Source: Bacteroidaceae bacterium (GTDB taxonomy: Bacteria; Bacteroidota; Bacteroidia; Bacteroidales; Bacteroidaceae). From it: a DNA stretch of 64,000 nt. Each line of letters begins with the position of its first letter. Position 1 is the first letter of the stretch. Positions 52,218 to 59,538 of the stretch are shown here, piece after piece. Below the pieces are notes generated by a model. That model was not told the DNA's origin. It made no database searches and saw nothing but the letters and a program-made list of their open reading frames with translations. The DNA lies in contig JAEEZS010000015.1 of the NCBI GenBank assembly GCA_016291905.1, positions 1-64,000 of the forward strand, given 5' to 3'. Both the position numbers and the translations under genes were made by a program.

Positions 52218-53787
52218 TGCTTTTGCCCTTACAGGGCGAAGCTACCCATGTTCTACTGTTACCCAGGGCGCTGCCCTGGGCTGGAAGCCCTCTGCCCTTT
52301 CAGGGCGCCGGCTACTCCTGAACGGGCTACTCCTGAACTGGCTACTTTCATTATTGTTTGTCTGTTGCACCGACGACGTGCACTACTCGGCCGACCCGCG
52401 CATGGCGCTCACGTTCAGCGCCGACACCATCGCTTTCGACACGCTGTTCACTGACGTGGGCTCGGCCACGGGTGTCTTCCAGGTCTATAACCCCAACGAC
52501 GTCCATCTGCAGCTCACTGACATTCGCCTGGCGGGAGGCTGGGGGAGTCCCTTCCGCGTGAACGTGGACGGGCAGTACGGCGTGCAGTTTTCCGACGTCG
52601 AGCTGCGGGCGGGCGACAGCCTCTATGTGTTCGTCGAGGTGACCGTCGACCCCACCGACGCCGACATGCCCTTCGAGGTGTGCGACTCGCTGATGTTCGT
52701 GCTGTCAAGCGGCACGACGGGGCGCGTGGTGCTCACCGCCTCGGGCTGGAACGCCGTGGTGCTGCGCGCTGCCGAGCTGACGGCCGACACCCTCCTCACC
52801 GCCCACCGTCCCTACCTCGTCTATGACAGCCTTGTCGTGCGCCGCGGCGTCACGCTCACCCTCGCTGCCGGCACGGGGCTCTACTTCCACGGCGAGGCCT
52901 ACCTGCGTGTCGACGGCACCCTGCGCGCCCTGGGCACACGCGACTCCGTGGTCACCTTCCGCGGCGACAGGCTCGACAACATGTTCAGCTACCTCCCCTA
53001 CGACCGCATCCGAGGGCAGTGGGGCGGCATCGTCTTCGGACCGTCGAGCAGGGACAACGTCCTCGTCCACTGCGATGTACACAGCGCCTCCTACGGCCTT
53101 CGCTTCGAGCGCCCCGACACCTTCGTCATCGACGTCCCCACGTTCATCATCGAGAGCACCGTCGTCCACAACATCGAGGGCGACGCCCTGCAGGCCACCC
53201 TCCGCACGGGCACGGCCGTCAACAGCCTTTTCTCCAACGCCGGAGGCCACTGCGTCAACCTGCTGGGCGGGTACTACGACTTCGTCCACTGCACCCTGGC
53301 GAGCTTCTACCCCTGGATGGCCGACAAGGGTGCTGCCCTGCACCTGCGCAACGTCGACGACAATCACACCCTCTTCCCCCTGCTGGGTGCGCGCTTCGCC
53401 AACTGCATCATCACCGGCCGGGGCGACGACGAGATTGAGGGCACCATTGCCGACACGGGCGCCGACTCGCTCGACCTCACGGCCTACGCCCAGTACGCTT
53501 TCAGCCACTCGCTCATCAACTCCACCGACGCCGGCAACCCCCACTTCACCGACATCGTCTGGGAGAGCCCCGACAGCACGCGCTGGGGCGCGCAGAACTT
53601 CCTCGATTTCAATGAACGCTCGGCCGTCTACGACTACGACTTCCACCTCGACTCGCTCAGCCGTGCGCGCGGCATCGGCGATCCTCTCTGGCTGTCTGTG
53701 GCGCCCCTCGACCTTGATGCCGTCCCCCGCGACAGCCTCCACATCGACGCCGGTTGCTACCAATATGTTGATATAAATAAGGAGTAG
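52201..53787 (+). CDS. Beta-helix-type lipoprotein with REP-derived N-terminal extension
   Basis: A product of up to 528 residues. From its lipobox (LLFVCC) onward it matches Bacteroidota lipoproteins that begin ADPRMALTFSADTIAFDTLF. A choice-of-anchor-type beta domain (about 70-180 after the Cys) follows, then a right-handed beta-helix (TVVHNIEGDALQA, SLFSNAGGHCVNLLGG). There is no ATG close to the signal peptide: the n-region RR and h-region are preceded by REP sequence, and the first ATG codons lie within the transposase gene. A 15-bp tandem duplication (GGCTACTCCTGAAC) codes part of the signal. It may be translated by coupling or be silenced. Confidence 0.75.
   Translation: MCSVISAFALTGRSYPCSTVTQGAALGWKPSALSGRRLLLNGLLLNWLLSLLFVCCTDDVHYSADPRMALTFSADTIAFDTLFTDVGSATGVFQVYNPNDVHLQLTDIRLAGGWGSPFRVNVDGQYGVQFSDVELRAGDSLYVFVEVTVDPTDADMPFEVCDSLMFVLSSGTTGRVVLTASGWNAVVLRAAELTADTLLTAHRPYLVYDSLVVRRGVTLTLAAGTGLYFHGEAYLRVDGTLRALGTRDSVVTFRGDRLDNMFSYLPYDRIRGQWGGIVFGPSSRDNVLVHCDVHSASYGLRFERPDTFVIDVPTFIIESTVVHNIEGDALQATLRTGTAVNSLFSNAGGHCVNLLGGYYDFVHCTLASFYPWMADKGAALHLRNVDDNHTLFPLLGARFANCIITGRGDDEIEGTIADTGADSLDLTAYAQYAFSHSLINSTDAGNPHFTDIVWESPDSTRWGAQNFLDFNERSAVYDYDFHLDSLSRARGIGDPLWLSVAPLDLDAVPRDSLHIDAGCYQYVDINKE
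52219..52308. repeat. Right REP pair of the RAYT cassette
   Basis: GCTTTTGCCCTTACAGGGCG (52219-52238) is the inverse of 51734-51753 with one mismatch. CCCAGGGCGCTGCCCTGGGC (from 52262) is the exact inverse of the left copy. GCCCTTTCAGGGC follows at about 52291. All three are read through in frame by the next gene if it starts at 52201. Confidence 0.85.
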
Positions 53788-53915
53788 GTTTTCGCTGCAA
53801 AGATACGACATCTTTTTCCGTCCGTTCACCGCTTGGGGCGAGAGGGTGTTCTCGCGCCGATTCTCGCTGTGGCAGGCAGGAAACGCCGGCTTTTGGTGAG
53901 GGGAGAATGGGGGGC

Positions 53916-54129
53916 ATTTTTGTCATTATGTCATTAGTCATTAGTCATTAAGCGACCCAATATCTCGCGTTACGGACGGAAAGAGAGTTGAGGTATTATA
54001 TTTTATTATATAAATTATTTAATTATATATTATAATATTTATATTATAATATATAATTAATCCTATCCATTAGAGCGTGGCAGAGAAGGATGCACCCCCT
54101 CTTAATGACAAATGACTAATGACAAAAAT
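53916..54129. repeat. Inverted GTCATTA arms around an AT-rich centre
   Basis: The left arm (53916-53951) has four GTCATTA-type units of 7-8 bp. The right arm (54101-54129) has three in reverse complement. Both arms end in ATTTTTGTCATTA on the outside and CATTAAG on the inside. The 149-nt centre includes 64 nt of nearly pure A/T. Confidence 0.8.
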
Positions 54130-54216
54130 GACAAATAAATTGCTTATCGTGTTGAATTATAGGTATTTCTATAATGACATTAATTGACATCCTGTAAGCC
54201 TGACCTGCTCTTTTTA

Positions 54217-54279
54217 TAGCCCAATGGGCTGGTGCCGTAGCCCAGTGGGCTGCCGCGGCAGCGCAGTGCGATAATTTTT
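54217..54279. repeat. 21-bp array of the CCANTGGGCT family
   Basis: Three units of exactly 21 bp: TAGCCCAATGGGCT, TAGCCCAGTGGGCT and the diverged CAGCGCAGTGCGAT. Each of the first two contains a 13-bp palindrome. Confidence 0.8.
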
Positions 54280-54309
54280 TATTCCACTACGTTATTTTGG
54301 CAGAAAATG

Positions 54310-54341
54310 TTTGGTAATATCGCGGAAAATCAGTATCTTTG
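54310..54341 (+). promoter_or_regulatory. Promoter of the orphan gene at 54387
   Basis: TTTG (54310-54313), 20 bp, TATCTTTG (54334-54341). A good promoter match, which supports expression of the gene after it. Confidence 0.75.
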
Positions 54342-54386
54342 TGGTGGTAATAAACTGAAACTTATAACTAAAACCCCCAACATAAA

Positions 54387-54803
54387 ATGCTTGAACTTTC
54401 ACAACCACAGACTCTTACGAAAAACGGTGGGTCGTACTACACCCTCTACCCCTGCGCGGGGCGCACGCGCACGTACACCTTTTCCATTGACGCGCTCGCG
54501 CCCGTGCACGCTATGACGAAGCAGGAACTCGCCCAGGCGTATCATCCCGAACTGGATTCGCCCCAGTCGCTCCGCAACCGCTTGAAGTATGCGTTGGCTC
54601 ATGCGCGGCAGCCGGTGGGACGGCTCTCCGACGACGACCGTGCGCTGGCCCGTGTGGACGGCAACGTCTATCTCGCTGACGTGCTGCGCGACATCAGCCC
54701 CATCGACACGGCGCAGCGGCTCACGCCCGCCCATGTGGCAGCCATCATGCACTTCCTCGGCCCGGCGCCGGACAGGGAAGATTACGCTGCTCTTGCTGCG
54801 TAA
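54387..54803 (+). CDS. Orphan hypothetical protein
   Basis: A 138-residue protein that I cannot place. It is soluble and mostly helical after a beta-rich start (GGSYYTLYPCAGRTRTYTFSIDAL). The helical part has KQELAQAYHPELDSPQSLRNRLKYALAHARQ and RLTPAHVAAIMHFLG, which could be a small DNA-binding fold. Codon use is like its neighbours and it has a well-formed promoter, so I regard it as real. It is isolated between a repeat region and convergent rlmH. Confidence 0.65.
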   Translation: MLELSQPQTLTKNGGSYYTLYPCAGRTRTYTFSIDALAPVHAMTKQELAQAYHPELDSPQSLRNRLKYALAHARQPVGRLSDDDRALARVDGNVYLADVLRDISPIDTAQRLTPAHVAAIMHFLGPAPDREDYAALAA

Positions 54804-54929
54804 TCTTTCCTTTAGTTATGAATCGCCGCGAGAGGGTACTCTCGCTGCAAGCGGTGAACGGAAAAAACGGTTGTAGTATCTTTGCAGCAGGAAGTGGGTT
54901 TCATAAAAACAGTTCGCGCTGTCCCCCCG

Positions 54930-55403
54930 TCAGGCGTGGTGGTAGGGGAGGCCGCGAAGGATGGCGAGGGCGCGGTAGTACTGCTCGACGAAGATGAGGC
55001 GGACCATCTGGTGCGAGAAAGTCATGCGCGAGAGCGAGAGGCGTGCGTGGGCGGCGGCACGGACGTCGGGCGAGAAACCGTAGGGGCCTCCGATGATGAA
55101 CACCAGGCGGCGCGGCAGGGTGGACATCTTCTGCTGGAGCCACTGCGCGAAGTCGGCCGAGGTGTACTCGATGCCTCCCTCGTCGAGGAGGACGACATAG
55201 TCGCCCGGCTGGAGCTGGCGCAGCAGTTCGCGTCCCTCGCGCTCGCACTGCTGCTCGCGGGTGAGGCTGCGGGCGTCGCGGATGTCGGGGATGATGCGCA
55301 GTTCGAGGGGGGCGTAGTGCGACGCGCGGGCGAGGTAGTCGTCGATGGCGCGGGCGAGGTAGGGGTCGTCGGTCTTGCCGACAGCGAGGAGGAGGGACTT
55401 CAT
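54930..55403 (-). CDS. rlmH: 23S rRNA (pseudouridine1915-N3)-methyltransferase RlmH
   Basis: RlmH methylates pseudouridine 1915 in helix 69 of 23S rRNA on assembled ribosomes. The 157-residue SPOUT enzyme has LLDEGGIEYTSADFAQWL, the knot motif FIIGGPYGFSPDVRAAAHARLSLSRMTFSHQMVR (only key parts GGPYGFS and TFSHQM are needed to recognise it) and the C-terminal PYHHA. Full length. A hairpin-like repeat element separates it from yihY. Confidence 0.95.
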   Translation of the reverse strand: MKSLLLAVGKTDDPYLARAIDDYLARASHYAPLELRIIPDIRDARSLTREQQCEREGRELLRQLQPGDYVVLLDEGGIEYTSADFAQWLQQKMSTLPRRLVFIIGGPYGFSPDVRAAAHARLSLSRMTFSHQMVRLIFVEQYYRALAILRGLPYHHA

Positions 55404-55411
55404 GGTTTTTT

Positions 55412-55534
55412 AGTTAAGAGTTAAGAATGAAGAGTTAAGAAAAATACCCTTGTTTGAGGCATGGCCGGGAAGGGAAAAGGGATAACAGCATACGAAACAT
55501 TTTTTCTTAACTCTTAACTCTTAATTCTTAATTC
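55412..55534. repeat. Inverted TTAAGAGTTAAGA arms between rlmH and yihY
   Basis: The left arm (55412-55445) AGTTAAGAGTTAAGAATGAA and on, and the right arm (55498-55534) in reverse complement, enclose a 52-nt spacer. The element fills almost the whole gap between the two genes. The same units occur singly at 49105-49127. Confidence 0.8.
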
Positions 55535-55542
55535 AGAAATTC

Positions 55543-56871
55543 TTATAGCTCTGCCAAGGGGGTGTCGTCGGCGGCGTAGAGGGCCTGCTTGGAGGTGATG
55601 AGGGCCTGCCAGGGGTGGGCGAAGCGCTGGGCACAGTCGACCTTGAAGTCCTCGCTGCCGTGTGTGTCGAGGGTCTTGAGCAGGCTGCCCACGGTGAGGT
55701 GCGCAATGTCGGTGGAGGGGACGTAGCGGATGTCGTCGGCCTTGGCATCGGGTTCTCCGACGGTGTAGATGAGGCCGCAGTTCTCCAGCTCGCCGACGGT
55801 CTGCTCAGCCAGGCGGTAGGGGATGTCGCACGTCTCGGAGAGCTCCGACACGGTGTAGGGCGTCTCGCCCTGCTGGAACCGCTTGCAGATGGTGGACATC
55901 ATCAGCAGGCACGAGAAGTCGTGGAACCGCTGGCTGACGTTGTCCACGTCCTCGCTGAAGTTGTACTGCCGGATGTTCTGGCTGACGTAGGTGAGCTCGA
56001 CGCCGAACAGGATGATGCACCACGCCACGTTGATGAAGAACAGCAGCAGCGGGATGGCAGCGAAGGAGCCATAGATGGCGTTGTACGACGACACGTTCAC
56101 CTGCACGTTGATGTAGAAGTAGAAGAATGCCTGGAACACGAAGCCCGTGACGAGCCCCGGGATGATGGCGTGGCGGAACTTCACCTTCGTGTTGGGGAAG
56201 AAGATGAACATGCCCGTGAAGATGAGCCCCGACAGCACGTAGGGCGCCAGCTTGAAGAGGAAGTTGACGAACGCGCTCAGGAAGTAGAGGTCCTTCAGCC
56301 CCTCGTAGACGGTGCTCATGAAGATGCTCCAGCCGCCCAGGCAGATGAGCAGCACGGGCAGCAGCAGGAACATGGAGAAGTAGTCGGTGACCTTGCGGAA
56401 GTACGAGCGCTGCTTGCGCACGCCCCATATTTGGTTGAAGCCCTGCTCGATGTTGCCCGTCAGGGTGATGATGGCCCAGAGCAGGATGAACAGGCCCACG
56501 CCCACGAAGACGCCGCTGTGGGTGTGCTCGAGGTACGAGTCGATGAAAGCCATCACCGTGTCCATCGTGTCGCCCCCCACAGGGATGCCCTTGCGCAGCA
56601 GCGACTCCATGAGGTTCGAGAAACCGAAGCCCTTGGCCATGGCGAACAGCAGGGCAAGGATGGGCACGAGGGAGAAGACGGTGTTGTACGTGAGGGCCTT
56701 GGCGCGGATCTGCACGCGGTTGGCGAAGTAGCGCTGCACGGAGAGGTAGATGACCTTGAGGACGTAGTTCCGGCGGTACTGCCCGCTGCTGACCTCGGTG
56801 TCCTTCATGCGCCACATCGTCGTGGTGACGAAGGTGACGAACGCCTTCAGGCTGTTGATGAGCTTTGCCAT
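55543..56871 (-). CDS. YihY/BrkB family inner-membrane protein
   Basis: A 442-residue protein of the YihY (former ribonuclease BN) family. The N-terminal half has six membrane segments with the family marks RAKALTYNTVFSLVPILALLFA, LFILLWAIITLTGNIEQGFNQIWG and FFYFYINVQVNVSSYNAIYGSFAAIPLLLFFINVAWCIILFG. A C-terminal cytoplasmic winged-helix-like part follows (about residues 320-440: LSETCDIPYRLAEQTVGELENCGLI). Function is not settled; a transport role is likely. Just upstream is a TTGAC repeat arm. Confidence 0.9.
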   Translation of the reverse strand: MAKLINSLKAFVTFVTTTMWRMKDTEVSSGQYRRNYVLKVIYLSVQRYFANRVQIRAKALTYNTVFSLVPILALLFAMAKGFGFSNLMESLLRKGIPVGGDTMDTVMAFIDSYLEHTHSGVFVGVGLFILLWAIITLTGNIEQGFNQIWGVRKQRSYFRKVTDYFSMFLLLPVLLICLGGWSIFMSTVYEGLKDLYFLSAFVNFLFKLAPYVLSGLIFTGMFIFFPNTKVKFRHAIIPGLVTGFVFQAFFYFYINVQVNVSSYNAIYGSFAAIPLLLFFINVAWCIILFGVELTYVSQNIRQYNFSEDVDNVSQRFHDFSCLLMMSTICKRFQQGETPYTVSELSETCDIPYRLAEQTVGELENCGLIYTVGEPDAKADDIRYVPSTDIAHLTVGSLLKTLDTHGSEDFKVDCAQRFAHPWQALITSKQALYAADDTPLAEL

Positions 56872-56875
56872 ATTC

Positions 56876-56921
56876 TTGTTGACTCGTTGACTTATTGACC
56901 TGTTGACTCGTTGACCTAAGG
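56876..56921. repeat. TTGAC-repeat arm upstream of yihY
   Basis: Five units of (T)GTTGACTC / TATTGACC type with 8-bp period. Same family as the elements inside aroA and the GT2 gene, but only one arm is present. Confidence 0.75.
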
Positions 56922-56931
56922 AAAAGCAGCG

Positions 56932-57340
56932 GAAAGCCAGTCGGGCTGTAAGCCGGGTTCTGTGCCCCGCACGGGGACGGGGTGTCTGTCATTTATCTTC
57001 GTCCGCCGTCGCCGACGGACTGGTGCCTGCGGCACAGCGTTCTACCCTCCGGCTCGGACGAGCAGCCCTCAAACGCCGGTTTACATGAACTTGCAACTTC
57101 CAGGACGCACGGCACGCCTGTCGCCAGACGCCCGGTGGGCTCTTACCCCACCTTCTCACCCTTGCCGGCGGACATCACATTAACGGGGGCCCGCAATGTC
57201 GCGCCGGCGGTTGTTTTCTTCTGCGTTACCCTGCCGTCGCCGACAGCTTTCCGTTAGGAAGTGGAACCGCTCTGTGTTGCCCGGACTTTCCTCCCACCCC
57301 GCGGGGGGTGAGCGACAGACCGCCCAACTGCCTTTTACCT
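56932..57340 (-). ncRNA. rnpB: RNase P RNA (class A)
   Basis: The catalytic RNA that cuts the 5' leader of tRNA precursors. On the minus strand the 5' part has GGCGGTCTGTCGCTCACC and the invariant GAGGAAAGTCCGGGC (conserved region I), and further on GGGTAAGAGCCCACCGG and AGAACCCGGCTTACAG, the 3' conserved end. P1 pairs AAAGGCAGTTGGGC with GCCCGACTGGCTTT, which defines the ends to within a few bases. Length about 410 nt. Transcribed in the same direction as yihY, with a weak TAATTTCG box upstream. Confidence 0.93.
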
Positions 57341-57499
57341 GCTTTTCGGGGGCGAAATTACGCTTTTTTTTCGGGATTTGCCGCAAAGCGTGTTAAAAAT
57401 ATATTAAAAACAGCAGAAAACGCACCGTCCATGCCCGATAATCGGATAAAAATGCGGATATTTGCAAAATAAATGTCAATGTAAATAAAACTAACCATT

Positions 57500-58210
57500 A
57501 TGGGAAACGAGAAAGCAATCCGCATTCAGACGTCGGTGCTGAATGCCATGGAGAAGAAGCTGCTGGTAGCCATTGCCAGCCGTATGCCGAGGCAAGTGAC
57601 GAGCGACACGCTGACGCTCATCGGTGTGCTGGGCGCCGTGGTGTGCTTCATCGGCTTCGTGCTCAGCAACATCAGCCTGCAGTTCCTCTGGCTCGTCGTC
57701 ATCGGGCTCTTCATCAACTGGTACGGCGACAGCCTCGACGGTACCGTGGCCCGCGTGCGCGGCACCCAGCGCCCCATCTACGGCTATTTCCTTGACCACA
57801 ACGTCGATGTGCTCAACGAGGCCCTCCTCTTCATCGGCGCAGGCCTGTCGCCCCTCATCAGCCTCCCCGTGGCGCTGTTTGCCCTCACGGGCTACTTCGC
57901 CCTCACTATCTACACGTGCATCTGCCAGATATGCAAGAACGAGTTCCGCCTCACCTACCTGGGGCTGGGGCCTACGGAGTTCCGCCTCATCATCCAGGTG
58001 CTGCTCATCTGCTTCATGTACATCCCCGGGCTCAACGACGTAGAGAAGCAGTTCACGGCGTCGTTCGGCGACGAGGTGTTCTCGTTCAGCATTTTCGACT
58101 TCATCGTCATGGGCATAGCGTTGCTGCTGTATGTGATGTACGCCATATCGTTCCACCGCGACCGTAAGAAGCTAGCCAAGATAGACCCCCTGCCCGAACC
58201 CGAATCATGA
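57500..58210 (+). CDS. CDP-alcohol phosphatidyltransferase family protein
   Basis: A 236-residue inner-membrane enzyme. The CDP-alcohol motif runs DSLDGTVARVRGTQRPIYG with the later Asp pair in FLDHNVDVLNE (the D-G-x2-A-R-x8-G-x3-D-x3-D pattern, here with GTVAR). Six membrane segments. It makes a phospholipid from a CDP-activated alcohol or CDP-diacylglycerol; the product is unknown, possibly an inositol-type lipid as in other Bacteroidota. Stop overlaps the next start by 4 bp (ATGA). Confidence 0.88.
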   Translation: MGNEKAIRIQTSVLNAMEKKLLVAIASRMPRQVTSDTLTLIGVLGAVVCFIGFVLSNISLQFLWLVVIGLFINWYGDSLDGTVARVRGTQRPIYGYFLDHNVDVLNEALLFIGAGLSPLISLPVALFALTGYFALTIYTCICQICKNEFRLTYLGLGPTEFRLIIQVLLICFMYIPGLNDVEKQFTASFGDEVFSFSIFDFIVMGIALLLYVMYAISFHRDRKKLAKIDPLPEPES

Positions 58211-59538
58211 TTATAGACCGTCGCCGCGAGGCTACCGGCCCGCTCCGCTTTGTGGAGTTCTTCCTGACGCGCAACATCGGCACGTTGGTGGACTGCGGCG
58301 TACTGTGGCTGCTGGCCGATCTGGTGTTCAAGGACAGCTACGTGGGGCGCAACATCGTGTCGCCCACCATCTCGTTCGAGGCTGCCGTGCTGGTCAACTT
58401 CGTCACGTCGTGCCTGTGGATATGGTCGGCGCGCATCAAGGACCACAGCCCGCGCTCGTTGTTCCGTCGCTTCGTGGCGTTCAACATCTCGTCGGTGATG
58501 GGGTTCCTGGTGAAGATGGGGTTCCTGCTGCTGTTTGAGCACCTGTTCGGGTGGCACGTGGTGCTGTGTAACCTGGCAGCGCTCACCATCTCGGGGTTTT
58601 TCAACTACTTCCTGGCAGAGGTGTGGGTGTTCGGCAAAAGGCGCCCCCGTCCTGAGCATGAGCTTATCAGCCGTGAGGAGCTTGCCACGTTCACGCCCCT
58701 TTTCTCTGGCGTGTGGGGGCAGCGGCTGGCAGTGTTCCTGATGAACCTGTTCAACATCAGCAAGCTCAACCGCCTCTACGACTCGGTGTCAGACGTCGAG
58801 GGCGTCGACTTCGCCTCGCGCCTTCTGCAGCGTATGGGCTGCGACTACCTCGTGGGCAACGCCGAGCGCCTCGAAAACCTGCCCGAGGGGGCTTTCATCA
58901 CCATCAGCAACCATCCCTACGGAGGGCTCGACGGCATTGTGCTGGTGGATCTTATGGGGCACCGTCGGCCTGACTTCAAGGTGATGGTCAATGAGTTCCT
59001 CCTGCACGCGAAGGCTATGGCATCGACTTTTATCACCGTCACCCCCAAGACCGACTTTGCTACTGACAACGCGAGCCGCAACCTGAGCGGTGTGCGCGGC
59101 GTCATCACCCAGCTCAAGGAGGGACACCCCGTGGGCTTCTTCCCAGCGGGAGCCGTTTCGAACTACATCCCCCGACGCCACACCATTGCCGACAGGGAAT
59201 GGCAGCCCAGCCTCATACGCCTCATCCTGAAGGCGCAGGTGCCTGTGGTGCCCATACGCTTCTTCGACCGCAACAGCCGTTTCTTCTACCTGCTGGGACT
59301 CATTGACTGGCGCATTCGCACGCTGCGTCTGCCCAGCGAGCTGCTCAACAAGCACTATAACCGGCATCGTCTGGCTATCGGCGAGGTTGTCAGCGTCGAA
59401 CAGCAGCAGGCCTTCAGAGGCGATGTAAAGGCTTTCGGTGACTTCCTCCGCGAGAAGGTTTATGGCATGCCCTTGCCTGACAACCTCATCCACAGCTCGG
59501 AACTGTTTGAAAAAGAGAAACAGTATGCATCTTCTTGA
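58207..59538 (+). CDS. GtrA domain fused to PlsC-like acyltransferase
   Basis: A 443-residue protein with two parts. Residues about 15-145 are a GtrA-type four-helix membrane domain (FFLTRNIGTLVDCGVLWLLADLVF ... FFNYFLAEVWVFGKRR), usually a flippase partner of glycosyltransferases. Residues about 170-430 are a lysophospholipid acyltransferase-like domain with ISNHPYGGLDGIVLVDLMG (NHx(4,5)D motif), GFFPAGAVSNYIPRR and VVPIRFFDRNSRFFYLLG. Together with the previous gene it suggests a lipid-making or lipid-remodelling operon. Translation is coupled to it. Confidence 0.87.
   Translation: MIIDRRREATGPLRFVEFFLTRNIGTLVDCGVLWLLADLVFKDSYVGRNIVSPTISFEAAVLVNFVTSCLWIWSARIKDHSPRSLFRRFVAFNISSVMGFLVKMGFLLLFEHLFGWHVVLCNLAALTISGFFNYFLAEVWVFGKRRPRPEHELISREELATFTPLFSGVWGQRLAVFLMNLFNISKLNRLYDSVSDVEGVDFASRLLQRMGCDYLVGNAERLENLPEGAFITISNHPYGGLDGIVLVDLMGHRRPDFKVMVNEFLLHAKAMASTFITVTPKTDFATDNASRNLSGVRGVITQLKEGHPVGFFPAGAVSNYIPRRHTIADREWQPSLIRLILKAQVPVVPIRFFDRNSRFFYLLGLIDWRIRTLRLPSELLNKHYNRHRLAIGEVVSVEQQQAFRGDVKAFGDFLREKVYGMPLPDNLIHSSELFEKEKQYASS

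Larger units (their letters stand above)
53788..54306. other. AT-rich intergenic region with large inverted-arm element
   Basis: No gene is seen in this stretch. It holds an AT-rich centre (53997-54060, almost pure A/T and self-complementary), inverted GTCATTA arms around it (53916-54129), and a 21-bp repeat array at 54217-54279. The base composition differs strongly from the flanking genes. Confidence 0.7.
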
